Shown here piece by piece: positions 25,599-33,399 of a stretch of 40,880 bases of DNA. The notes beneath the pieces are model-generated. The model saw only the letters and a list, made by a program, of their open reading frames with translations. It was not told the origin of the DNA and did not search any database. The position numbers were made by a program, and so were the translations under genes. This stretch comes from Bacteriovoracaceae bacterium (GTDB taxonomy: Bacteria; Bdellovibrionota; Bacteriovoracia; Bacteriovoracales; Bacteriovoracaceae). The stretch spans positions 1 to 40,880 of the forward strand of contig JAKFUR010000040.1 of NCBI GenBank assembly GCA_021732585.1, written 5' to 3'. Each line of letters opens with the position of its first letter. Positions within the stretch are counted from its first letter, which is position 1.

Positions 25599-26969
25599 AT
25601 GCTCCACGACGTCATTATTATTGGTGGTGGCATCAACGGCGCGGGACTGTTTCGCGATCTTGCGCTTAATGGTGTGAATGTATTGCTGCTTGAGAAAGGT
25701 GATTTCTCAGCGCAAACCTCGCAAGGCTCATCCAAAATGCTCCACGGGGGCATTCGCTACCTGGAGAATTTTGATTTCGCTCTCGTCCAAGAGGCCCTGG
25801 AAGAAAAAAATCTCTGGCTGAAGCTTGCTCCCCATCTTTGCTCTGAGCGGGAATTCCATCTGCCGGTGTATGCGGGCGGAAAGTGGCCTTTGCCTTTTGT
25901 GCGCTTGGGGCTTTTCCTCTACGACATGCTTTCGCATTTTCAAAACAAACCTGCCGGTCATGCCGACAAAGAAAAACTGCTGGAGCGCTACCCGCAATTG
26001 AATCCTGAAGGCCTCAAGGGCGCCGGGACTTATTTTGATGGCATCGTCGATGATCATAAACTCGCTCTCGAGTGTTTGTGGGACGGCGAAGTGGAAAAGC
26101 AGGCACGAGCGCTGAACTACCAAGAAGTGCTCTCGGTTGAACGCGGCGAAATCGTGAAGATCACTACCCGTGATCTTTTAAGTGGTGTCGTGCAAGAACG
26201 GCAAGCCCGCTTCTTGATTTTTGCCACCGGTCCATTTACCGATGATTTGATGAAGCAGTGGAAAATTCCTTGGGAGCCCAGTCTTCTGCCGTCTAAAGGC
26301 ATTCATCTCTGGCTCAAACTTGACGCCCTTAAGCTTCATGGCCCAATGGTCCTTCCCTCACAAGATGGCCGAGTCATTTTTGTGATCCCTCAGCGCGGCT
26401 CGATCCTCGTTGGGACTACGGAGACGCCGGTGGATCAAGAGATGTTCAACATCAAGGCCACCGATGCCGACGTAGTTTATCTTTTGAAAGTGCTGAATGA
26501 TTATTTTCCAGGCGCGAATGTGCAGCATAAAGACATTCTCAACACCTTCGCGGCGATTCGACCGCTCGTTCGTTCAGCTTCATCGAGTGATCGCGGAAAA
26601 ACCAGCCGCACTCATCGTATTTTCCGTCCGTCTCACAATATGTATGCACTTCTTGGTGGCAAATACACCACCTTCCGCCGGATGGCGCAGGATGTGTGCA
26701 AAGAACTCGTGCCGCGCTTAGGTCTTCCCTACAATCCGAATCTAACGCTCAATCCATTACGTCGTCCAAGCGTGGTCGGAACCTTCACTCATAAAACAGT
26801 GGATGCAGAAAAAATTGAAGAAATCATCCGTGCAGAACGCCCACGCTCATTTGATGACTTGGTTCATCGCCGTTTGTCTTGGCTGATGCCCCCGGAAGAT
26901 CTCCAGGAGCTGGCCGGTAAGCCACGTGCTTACTGGGAAGAGCGGCTAAAGAATTCCTACCAGCGATAA
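25599..26969 (+). CDS. glpD: FAD-dependent glycerol-3-phosphate dehydrogenase (GlpD-like, short C-terminus)
   Basis: The 456-residue protein opens with the FAD dinucleotide motif IIIGGGINGAGLFRDLALNG and SSKMLHGGIRYLENF, signatures of GlpD/GlpA. A late FAD-binding run GGKYTTFRRMAQDV is present. It oxidises glycerol-3-phosphate to DHAP at the membrane, passing electrons to quinone. GlpD proteins are usually about 500-550 residues; here the C-terminal DAO_C domain is shortened to about 70 residues (IRAERPRSFDDLVHRRLSWL). It could therefore be a divergent family member. The gene overlaps the minus-strand outer-membrane gene by 13 bases at its end. Confidence 0.85.
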   Translation: MLHDVIIIGGGINGAGLFRDLALNGVNVLLLEKGDFSAQTSQGSSKMLHGGIRYLENFDFALVQEALEEKNLWLKLAPHLCSEREFHLPVYAGGKWPLPFVRLGLFLYDMLSHFQNKPAGHADKEKLLERYPQLNPEGLKGAGTYFDGIVDDHKLALECLWDGEVEKQARALNYQEVLSVERGEIVKITTRDLLSGVVQERQARFLIFATGPFTDDLMKQWKIPWEPSLLPSKGIHLWLKLDALKLHGPMVLPSQDGRVIFVIPQRGSILVGTTETPVDQEMFNIKATDADVVYLLKVLNDYFPGANVQHKDILNTFAAIRPLVRSASSSDRGKTSRTHRIFRPSHNMYALLGGKYTTFRRMAQDVCKELVPRLGLPYNPNLTLNPLRRPSVVGTFTHKTVDAEKIEEIIRAERPRSFDDLVHRRLSWLMPPEDLQELAGKPRAYWEERLKNSYQR

Positions 26970-28054
26970 CCCATCCCCACCCAAAGTCTTGGCCCGGCCA
27001 CATTGCGTGTCCACGTGGTATCTGTGTCGGCATCTATCATTTTATCTGAGCGCATGTAGTAATCCAAAATCGCCCGCGCGCCCCAACCTTTATTGGTGTA
27101 GAACTTAAAGCCACCGCCAAAGCTGTAGGCCATGGTTGAACCTTGCGCTTCTACTGACGGAGCACCTGGGTTTTCACCACCTGGCTCATACACACTCTTC
27201 GCCGTTCCCATCGCAAGTGACACTCCTAAGAAAGGAATGAAATCATTCACTACAGACGGCATGGTCCACGGATGCCAGTTCATACCACCGCCGAACTCAG
27301 TGGCAGACTCTTGTTGTTTTGAACCTTGAAACGCCATCTGAGCGCGGTTGTGGATGTTTAAGAAAGCAAACGGCGAAAAGCGTGACCACCATTGCTGCTC
27401 ATCTTTTGAATAGTACTCACCAGCGACAGCGAATTGGGTGCGCGCATCGGAACCGCTGAAGCTATCTGCTCCCGCCGAATCCGCTGTGCTCTTACTGCCA
27501 AGGCTAGAGATGCTGATCGCTGTCCACAATTCAAGATTTCTTTCGCGGATGTTGCCCGGGCCCGCATTTTGTAAAGCCGCCAGCTCAGCTCGTGTGGTGG
27601 CATCGGTAGAATTCGGATCAACTCCCGGCGGGAGATCGTTCGCGCCATCCGCCATGGGAATTCCTAGGCGATTAGGATCGCCTACGGCCACTTCCGTCGG
27701 CGTATCTTCCACCACCAACATTTTACTGTCGTCTTGGGTGATTTTTACTGGAGGCGTGATTTTCAAACTCATCACAGCATCGGCCAACACAAAATCCGCA
27801 TTCACGAGACGGTAGATCGACCACACAGAACGCGCGGGAGAAACTTTCACAGCGACTCCGCGGGCGACAACCCCGGCCGAAACATAAAACCGTGCATGGT
27901 CGCCTTCTGCGAGACCATCTTCCGTTCCACGGTTGATCAGCATGGTCTTACGAGTCTCTGAGAGTTTCAGAACTCGTAGTGTGAGTTTCTCATCGACTTC
28001 CAAGGCAAAGGCCTGAGAGCAAAAAAGAAGTGCGAGAAGAAGTGCATTTTTCAT
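26957..28054 (-). CDS. Outer-membrane protein A of a tandem paralog pair, unknown
   Basis: The 365-residue protein has a signal peptide MKNALLLALLFCSQAFA. Residues 25-110 form a small beta domain containing KTMLINRGTEDGLAEGDHARF and ARSVWSIYRLV. A Pro/Asp-rich spacer follows, then a beta-rich C-terminal half (QFAVAGEYYS, ATEFGGGMNWHPW, AYSFGGGFKFYT, PRLWVGMGYRW) ending in Trp, as barrel proteins do. The order of motifs matches the upstream neighbour, so the two are paralogs. It begins 9 bases after that gene and AGGATAAAG precedes its ATG. Function unknown; it may help shape the surface during predation (speculative). Confidence 0.72.
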   Translation of the reverse strand: MKNALLLALLFCSQAFALEVDEKLTLRVLKLSETRKTMLINRGTEDGLAEGDHARFYVSAGVVARGVAVKVSPARSVWSIYRLVNADFVLADAVMSLKITPPVKITQDDSKMLVVEDTPTEVAVGDPNRLGIPMADGANDLPPGVDPNSTDATTRAELAALQNAGPGNIRERNLELWTAISISSLGSKSTADSAGADSFSGSDARTQFAVAGEYYSKDEQQWWSRFSPFAFLNIHNRAQMAFQGSKQQESATEFGGGMNWHPWTMPSVVNDFIPFLGVSLAMGTAKSVYEPGGENPGAPSVEAQGSTMAYSFGGGFKFYTNKGWGARAILDYYMRSDKMIDADTDTTWTRNVAGPRLWVGMGYRW

Positions 28055-28063
28055 AACTTTATC

Positions 28064-29566
28064 CTAATAGAATTTCGTCACACCAAAGCTCAAGCGCCCT
28101 TCGAGAATTTCTTCTTTTTGGGGTAGTGCCGAAACAGTTTGGTTAGACTCTGTTTGTTCTAAAATCAGTTTTTCAAATGATGCTGCCAGACGCAGACCGA
28201 TGCCTGAGCGGAAGTTATACTTGATGCCCCCGGCGATGGTCGGGAACGACTCCATGGAGTAGTTCGCCTCTTCACCAGCCGAAGTGAGCCTCACAACTCC
28301 CGTGCGAACACCAAGAGACAGAAAAGGAATATTTGTATTGGAAGCAAAAGGAGAATGCAGGAAGTGCCAGGTCATCCCAAGCCCTAAGCTGTATTCGAGG
28401 GTCTGAGCGTTGAGCTGCCCCACTGATACACCGTCGCTCACGTAACGAGCGAATGACCAAAGAGAGAATTGTTGAGCGGTTTCATGGCGTGGAGCTGGGA
28501 ACCACTCTCCACCGAACTCCGCATTCCATTTCACTTTGCTGGAGTTTTCCGAATCCGCACGATTCTCGTTATCAAGCATATTGAGACCCAGACTGCCCAC
28601 CAGCTGCCAGTCGTAGCTGCGAATCGCCACTGTGCGACGACGATCTTGCTCATACACCACGCCGATTTGATTCATCATATCGGCGAGCTCTTCGTCAGAA
28701 TAATCCTCAGACCAGGCTTGTCCTTTCTCGAGCATCTTCCGATAGGTCTGCGCTTCTTTAGAGAGCGCCCGTTGTTCGTTTTCTTTGAATTCACTGGCAA
28801 TATTCTGATTCGATGAGCCTCGTTTGAGTTGCTCCCAGTAAAAATCACCGTAGTTGAAGGCCGGATCATTCACGCGCTCAAGATAGTTCGAGACAATCTT
28901 TTCAAAGGTCTCAAGGCGCTTGCGAAGAGCAAAATCTTTTTCATACGGAGAGCGCCATAAGCCACGCGCGTATTTTTGTTGGCCATTTTTATCGACACTC
29001 ACCCACTCATCCACATCGTGTAACTGACCATCTTTGGCCCAACTCTCACCGAGTTTATGAGTGCGCTTCACGCTCTCATATTCTTCTTTCCGAATGGCCA
29101 AGAGGTCTTTGTCGCCCTCTTGCTTAGAGTTCAAATTGGCCGGGAGATTCTTTTTCTCATCCACGACTTTGAGACGTGAGCTCTCGAGCGTGCGTCGGCC
29201 ATTCATCGCCATGCTTTCGGTGGTCACGAGATAGTTATCTCGCAAAATAAGTTGGGTGGTATCCGGCACATCATAGAGATACCAAAGCGAGCGATGACGA
29301 GTGGAACGAATCACACGCCCTTTTGCGATAGGAATGATCCGAATCGCCATCACATCCTGTGCGCGGATACGACGAAGGATGATGCCGTGATCACCGGTTT
29401 TGACGTTATCGAGATCACCTACGTTGAGGAGAAGTGTGCTGCCAGAGCTTGATTTGGAAAGCAGACGAGTCTCGGCGACTCCTCCGCTTTGAGCGTGGGC
29501 GACGCCAACCATGGCAAGCCAAAGAGATGTTATGACGACCAGCATCCTTGTGATCCTCTTATACAT
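28064..29566 (-). CDS. Outer-membrane protein B of a tandem paralog pair, unknown
   Basis: The 500-residue protein has a signal peptide MYKRITRMLVVITSLWLAMV ending AHA-Q. The N-terminal domain shows STLLLNVGDLDNVKTGDHGI and later RHRSLWYLYDV, matching paralog A. A helical, charged insert of about 150 residues (RKEEYESVKRTHKLGESW; NEQRALSKEAQTYRKML) is extra. The C-terminal barrel-like part (NAEFGGEWFP, LGLGMTWHFLHSPF, TNIPFLSLGVRTGV, IAGGIKYNFRSGIG) again matches and ends VTKFY. The insert may be a stalk or coiled region. Function unknown. It is upstream in the pair and shares one transcript with A. Confidence 0.72.
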   Translation of the reverse strand: MYKRITRMLVVITSLWLAMVGVAHAQSGGVAETRLLSKSSSGSTLLLNVGDLDNVKTGDHGIILRRIRAQDVMAIRIIPIAKGRVIRSTRHRSLWYLYDVPDTTQLILRDNYLVTTESMAMNGRRTLESSRLKVVDEKKNLPANLNSKQEGDKDLLAIRKEEYESVKRTHKLGESWAKDGQLHDVDEWVSVDKNGQQKYARGLWRSPYEKDFALRKRLETFEKIVSNYLERVNDPAFNYGDFYWEQLKRGSSNQNIASEFKENEQRALSKEAQTYRKMLEKGQAWSEDYSDEELADMMNQIGVVYEQDRRRTVAIRSYDWQLVGSLGLNMLDNENRADSENSSKVKWNAEFGGEWFPAPRHETAQQFSLWSFARYVSDGVSVGQLNAQTLEYSLGLGMTWHFLHSPFASNTNIPFLSLGVRTGVVRLTSAGEEANYSMESFPTIAGGIKYNFRSGIGLRLAASFEKLILEQTESNQTVSALPQKEEILEGRLSFGVTKFY

Positions 29567-29634
29567 AAGCGTGTCATGCTTAAAAGCTCTTGAAAAGACG
29601 TATTAACGCCGGCGGTGCACCATAATGCAAGTTC

Positions 29635-29663
29635 TTGAAAAGTCGTCTCGCTTCCATTACATT
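29635..29663 (+). promoter_or_regulatory. Candidate promoter of the small basic protein gene
   Basis: TTGAAA (29635-29640) and TACATT (29658-29663) are 17 bases apart, with the ATG at 29685. The -35 lies inside a CTTGAAAAG-W-CG element that recurs 45 bases upstream (29589-29600). Confidence 0.35.
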
Positions 29664-29684
29664 GTGTCACACAAAGGAATCACC

Positions 29685-29891
29685 ATGAGACGTAAAAGAG
29701 AACGAGTCACCTACGAATACGAATGCTCACTCACAGCTGAGAAATACGTTCGAACGGAAAAAGCTCAACACCCGAAAGAACTTCTTTCTGTGAAAGCTTG
29801 GTACGAGATGAATCCAGATAAGGATGACCGTCCGGCCGTCGTAAAAAAGAAATTGGGTTTGCTCAAAGACGATAAAGAAACCATTCAGTAG
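29685..29891 (+). CDS. Small basic protein, unknown
   Basis: The ATG at 29685 (MRRKRERVTYEYE) has AAAGGA 6 bases upstream; the in-frame upstream start at 29625 has no ribosome site. The 68-residue product is highly charged: an N-terminal MRRKRERVTYEYECS, then KYVRTEKAQHPKELLSVKAW and a C-terminal KKKLGLLKDDKE. It has no membrane helix and one Cys. It could bind nucleic acid or a partner protein; I recognise no family. It lies 11 bases before trxB on the same strand, so the two are probably co-transcribed. Confidence 0.65.
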   Translation: MRRKRERVTYEYECSLTAEKYVRTEKAQHPKELLSVKAWYEMNPDKDDRPAVVKKKLGLLKDDKETIQ

Positions 29892-29902
29892 GTAGGATCA
29901 TT

Positions 29903-30838
29903 ATGGATGTTCGTCCCGTCATTATCATTGGAACTGGGCCTGCGGGTCTCACTGCGGCCCTCTACACCGGCCGCGCCATGATGAAGCCTCTCGTGCTGGA
30001 AGGCCACGAGCCGGGCGGTCAACTCACACTCACCACTGAAGTGGATAATTTCCCCGGCTTCCCAGATGGCGTTTTGGGCCCTGAGCTCATGGCGAACATG
30101 AAGAAACAAGCGGCTCGTTTTGGTGCTGAGTATTTGCCAGTGAAAGCCACCGCCGTTGATATCTCTAAGCGCCCTTTCAAAGTCACCACGGAAAAAGGTG
30201 ACGTCTTCCACGCTCAAACCATCATCATCTCTACAGGTGCATCGGCGAAGTGGATGGGACTCCCTAAAGAAAAAGAACTCTCGGGCCGCGGTGTTTCGAC
30301 CTGCGCGACCTGTGACGGCTTCTTCTATCGCGGCAAAGTGGTTCACGTCGTCGGCGGCGGAGACACTGCCATGGAGGACGCAACTTTCCTCACTAAGTTC
30401 GCCACAAAAGTTTATGTGGTTCACCGTCGTGACTCGCTTCGCGCTTCTAAGCCGATGCAAGAGCGCGCCATGAAAAACCCAAAAATCGAATTCATCTGGG
30501 ACACCGAAGTCACTGAAATCCTCAGCGACACGGCGGGCGTCACAGGCATCAAGGTGAAGAACCTTAAAACCAACGTTGTGACTGAACGTCAGACAGACGG
30601 TTTGTTCTATGGCATCGGTCACACGCCTAACACAGGCTTCTTGAGCGGCCAGCTTAAGCTCGATGAAAGCGGCTTCATTCTCACGCAGAATGGTCCCGAA
30701 ACAAACGTGCCGGGTGTTTTCGCATGCGGTGATGTGCAGGATTCTTACTACCGTCAGGCGATCAGCGCGGCGGGGTCAGGTTGTCAGGCAGCAATGAAGG
30801 CTGAACGCTGGCTTGAATCTGAAGGCATTGCTCACTGA
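29903..30838 (+). CDS. trxB: Thioredoxin-disulfide reductase
   Basis: The 311-residue protein has the FAD motif IIIGTGPAGLTAALYTGR, the redox pair C134-A-T-C137 in STCATCDGFF, an NADPH motif VVGGGDTAMEDA and the final FAD run GVFACGDVQDSYYRQA. The length is standard. It uses NADPH to reduce thioredoxin, serving ribonucleotide reductase and disulfide repair. AGGATC precedes the ATG. The stop overlaps the convergent metallopeptidase-like gene by 7 bases. Confidence 0.98.
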   Translation: MDVRPVIIIGTGPAGLTAALYTGRAMMKPLVLEGHEPGGQLTLTTEVDNFPGFPDGVLGPELMANMKKQAARFGAEYLPVKATAVDISKRPFKVTTEKGDVFHAQTIIISTGASAKWMGLPKEKELSGRGVSTCATCDGFFYRGKVVHVVGGGDTAMEDATFLTKFATKVYVVHRRDSLRASKPMQERAMKNPKIEFIWDTEVTEILSDTAGVTGIKVKNLKTNVVTERQTDGLFYGIGHTPNTGFLSGQLKLDESGFILTQNGPETNVPGVFACGDVQDSYYRQAISAAGSGCQAAMKAERWLESEGIAH

Positions 30839-31791
30839 CCTGCGCACGTGGCTTCTGACAAGTACTCAACGCCATTAAAGAATGTGTCCCGGATGTAGTT
30901 GTACTTATCGGGACATTGCACTAAGAGCCCAGGCCCGTTGAAACGATACATTGTTACACTTTCTGCGAAATCCTCAATTTGATTTGTGTTGCCATAGCTC
31001 GACACACGACACTCCGGTCTTGCATTCAGTGCGACCCACTCAGCACTTTTATCAGCGTTCCCATACTTCACAGAAATATTGTGGGCGTACTCATGAAAAA
31101 GTACATACTGAGTGATGAACGGAGACGTCCCCACATCTGCGCGCCACTTATTATACAAGGTGATAGCCGCGTCGGCATGGGCTTCGGGAGTTAAGGGATG
31201 CTGTACACCAGGAGCGGCTACCGAGAGTTGCTGGTTCCCCCGTCTACCCATACTGGCCATGTGAGCAGGCAAAGCTCCTAAGCTGGTTAACACATCGTTG
31301 ATCTCCGGAATCGTGAACCTTGAAGATTTCGCAAAGGCAAACTCCGAACCGTTAAATCCATGGCGTGTGCGCATGTAGAGAAGCTTGCGTCCCAGTTCTG
31401 GGCCCCAAATCCGTTCGACGGCACAGAGTACTCCTTCACATGTTGGCGCCACACTCATTTGAGAAGTGATGTTTTGACCTGCCACCAAGTCTCGTAATGC
31501 AGCTAACATCTCCATTGACTGGTCTTTGAACTTCACACCACCGATTTTGAGATCTTTATCTCCTGTTTTCGATTCTAGGAATGTGTTAATGATCTCCATC
31601 GTTGGCGCCCCACTTGCCCTGCAGGGTGCTGTCATAAATTGTTCAGGTGTAGCTATCCAGTGTACGCGTGCTACCGGATTAACGAGTTCAAGAAGAGTTT
31701 CGATCGCCTCACCAGATGGCCCAGTCGCTTGAGCACAATCAGACCCTGATTGTGCAAAGGAGAGCGAAATAAAAAAAAACGTCAACAACAT
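30832..31791 (-). CDS. Secreted HExxH putative zinc metallopeptidase
   Basis: The 319-residue protein has a short signal peptide MLLTFFFISLSFAQSG. An HEYAH motif (H233, E234, H237) lies in YVLFHEYAHNISVKYG, with E251 in KSAEWVAL as a possible third zinc ligand, the gluzincin layout. Eight or so cysteines are scattered (SDCAQ, APCRAS, TCEGVLCAVE, RPECR, VQCPD, ATCAGQ), fitting an oxidised periplasmic or secreted protein. I do not recognise the family; peptidase activity is inferred from the motif alone. AAAGG precedes the ATG. It starts 3 bases after the J-domain gene, so the two share a transcript. Confidence 0.65.
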   Translation of the reverse strand: MLLTFFFISLSFAQSGSDCAQATGPSGEAIETLLELVNPVARVHWIATPEQFMTAPCRASGAPTMEIINTFLESKTGDKDLKIGGVKFKDQSMEMLAALRDLVAGQNITSQMSVAPTCEGVLCAVERIWGPELGRKLLYMRTRHGFNGSEFAFAKSSRFTIPEINDVLTSLGALPAHMASMGRRGNQQLSVAAPGVQHPLTPEAHADAAITLYNKWRADVGTSPFITQYVLFHEYAHNISVKYGNADKSAEWVALNARPECRVSSYGNTNQIEDFAESVTMYRFNGPGLLVQCPDKYNYIRDTFFNGVEYLSEATCAGQ

Positions 31792-31794
31792 AAC

Positions 31795-32346
31795 TTAGCC
31801 TTTTGAGTTCTTCTTGAGATATCCATATGCGTTTTGTACTAGTAGATAATTCTCATGCACCCGCGCTGCGAGCCGCTTCTTCGTTTTACCATCAAACAGG
31901 TCCAGGTTAAACCGGTCAGGATGGTACTCCTTGGAGCGCAGTTTGTAGGCACGCTTCAAGATCTCAGGTGCTTCTTTCTGCTTCATATTCATAATCCGCA
32001 AATAATAAGCTTCTTCGCTTTCTTGCTGCCCACGTTTGGTCTCAAGATCATAAATTCGATGCAACGTGATTTTGCGTTGTTCTTCTTCCGGGCCAGTTTT
32101 TTCTTCCAACTGAGGAGCCGGAGTTCCACCGGTAAGAAGTGACCGCTCAACTTCGGCGACCTTCGGTCGGCCGCCCATCTGGCGAGCTTTGGAATCAATC
32201 AATTCATCCAGCGTGCGATAGTTCTGTTCTTTTTTTTCCAGCATCAACGTTTCAAACCACGCAAAGATAAGATTCGCCACGTAGCGACCACCGAGCACAA
32301 GCCCGAGCGCGATCGCCGCGTAGGTAGCGAGTTTTTCTTTGTCCAT
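31795..32346 (-). CDS. Membrane-anchored J-domain protein
   Basis: The 183-residue protein has one helix near the N-terminus (about residues 8-30, ATYAAIALGLVLGGRYVANL), then a polar linker and a C-terminal J domain: ILKRAYKLRSKEYHPDRFN with HPD at 142-144, and a final helix ENYLLVQNAYGYLKK. J domains stimulate DnaK ATPase, so this would recruit DnaK to the inner membrane. Domain order resembles type III J proteins such as DjlA, but without its TerB part. The ribosome site AGGGAG is only 1-2 bases from the ATG and is caught in a small hairpin. It is followed directly by the HExxH secreted protein, which it might help export or fold (inference). Confidence 0.85.
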   Translation of the reverse strand: MDKEKLATYAAIALGLVLGGRYVANLIFAWFETLMLEKKEQNYRTLDELIDSKARQMGGRPKVAEVERSLLTGGTPAPQLEEKTGPEEEQRKITLHRIYDLETKRGQQESEEAYYLRIMNMKQKEAPEILKRAYKLRSKEYHPDRFNLDLFDGKTKKRLAARVHENYLLVQNAYGYLKKNSKG

Positions 32347-32363
32347 ACTCCCTTATCGGAGTA
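32346..32363 (-). promoter_or_regulatory. Hairpin over the ribosome site of the J-domain gene
   Basis: On the minus strand UACUCC-GAUAAG-GGAGUA forms a 6-bp stem. It holds GGAG of the ribosome site and the A of the start codon, so it could limit initiation. Confidence 0.35.
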
Positions 32364-32444
32364 CCCGAGCCTGGGACTTAAGTCTTTTACTGCCCCCATG
32401 AGGCCCCAACGCCCTGTGATTACTTGACGGCAACAGTTTCCCCT

Positions 32445-32474
32445 TTGACGGAACATCTTGGGACTTGAAACAAT
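32445..32474 (+). promoter_or_regulatory. Candidate promoter of the crotonase-family gene
   Basis: TTGACG (32445-32450) and AACAAT (32469-32474) are 18 bases apart, 65 bases before the ATG. A second TTGACGG lies exactly 21 bases upstream at 32424-32430. In the rest of 32347-32538 I see no other gene. Confidence 0.3.
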
Positions 32475-32538
32475 CATGAACGACCGGAGCCATGGATTGG
32501 TTTTAGTCATAACGAGCTCAAACCAAGGAAGGTTAGGC

Positions 32539-33399
32539 ATGTTCCAGTTGTTCAACTACACGACGCTCTCAACTCGTCTCGAAAAGAGCACTCGCTCGCT
32601 CTACATCACGTTGAATCGTCCTGACCGTGGCAATGCTCTTCATCAAGAGATGCTGTTTGAACTGGAATCTCTCCTTGCATGGTGCACTTCACGAGTTGAA
32701 ATCAACTCTATCTTTATTGATTCATGCACCAACACCTTCTCACCTGGTGTGGAAGCAGCGGCTCTCCCCCACATGAATGCCCAACAAATTGAGAAGCTCT
32801 CCACTCGTTTGCACAAAATTATTTTCTCGATGATGCAAATGCCTCAGACCGTCTTGATTGATCTCGGTGATGGCGCGGCTAACTGGGCGATGGAACTCGC
32901 GCTCGGTGCTGATATTCGTATCTGCTCTGTGAACGCTGAATTGAAGTTTGATCACGCACGCTTGGGCCTTGTCCCTGCCGCCGGTGGCATGAGTTTCTTA
33001 TCTCACCTTGTGCCAGCATCGTTTGCCCGCCCATGGTTGGCGACGGGTCTCGCCATCCCGAATGAGCAACGTGAAGCTTCAGGTCTTATTCATCGCACTT
33101 ATGATTCCACTGAGCGCACTGATGTGGTTCATACCCTTCTAGCGGCCATTGCTGCACAAGCACCGGTTCAGCGTATTCAAACGAAACTTGGATTGTTCGA
33201 AGCACATCGCCACCAGATCGAAACCGCTTTGGTGGCCGATCTTAAAATCGCAAAAGCATCTAGAATTTCGGAAGACTGGAAAACTCGCCAGACTGAACAG
33301 GCCGAAACGGAAACGTTCATGCCTGCCAAAAGTCTGTCTTATTCTGTGAAGTTGAGTTTGATTAAATCAGCGCCGACGCAAACAGAGACAGAGCACTGA
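32539..33399 (+). CDS. Enoyl-CoA hydratase/isomerase (crotonase) family protein
   Basis: The 286-residue protein has the crotonase N-terminal strand LYITLNRPDRGNALHQEML, an oxyanion-hole segment SPGVEAAALPH and AMELALGADIRICS followed by LGLVPAAGGMSFLS. The first catalytic Glu (E144 in rat hydratase) matches E in AMELALGADI. The second (E164) falls on His in LKFDHARLG, so ordinary hydration is doubtful; many family members with one Glu are isomerases or hydrolases. The ATG at 32539 has AAGGAAGG upstream; the start at 32458 has none. Its stop abuts the next minus-strand gene directly. Substrate unknown. Confidence 0.75.
   Translation: MFQLFNYTTLSTRLEKSTRSLYITLNRPDRGNALHQEMLFELESLLAWCTSRVEINSIFIDSCTNTFSPGVEAAALPHMNAQQIEKLSTRLHKIIFSMMQMPQTVLIDLGDGAANWAMELALGADIRICSVNAELKFDHARLGLVPAAGGMSFLSHLVPASFARPWLATGLAIPNEQREASGLIHRTYDSTERTDVVHTLLAAIAAQAPVQRIQTKLGLFEAHRHQIETALVADLKIAKASRISEDWKTRQTEQAETETFMPAKSLSYSVKLSLIKSAPTQTETEH

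Noticed and set aside
29885-30622. 245-residue open frame on the minus strand opposite trxB
   Set aside because: It lies wholly over trxB, which has all FAD, NADPH and CATC motifs. The antisense frame is a shadow of third-position G/C use.
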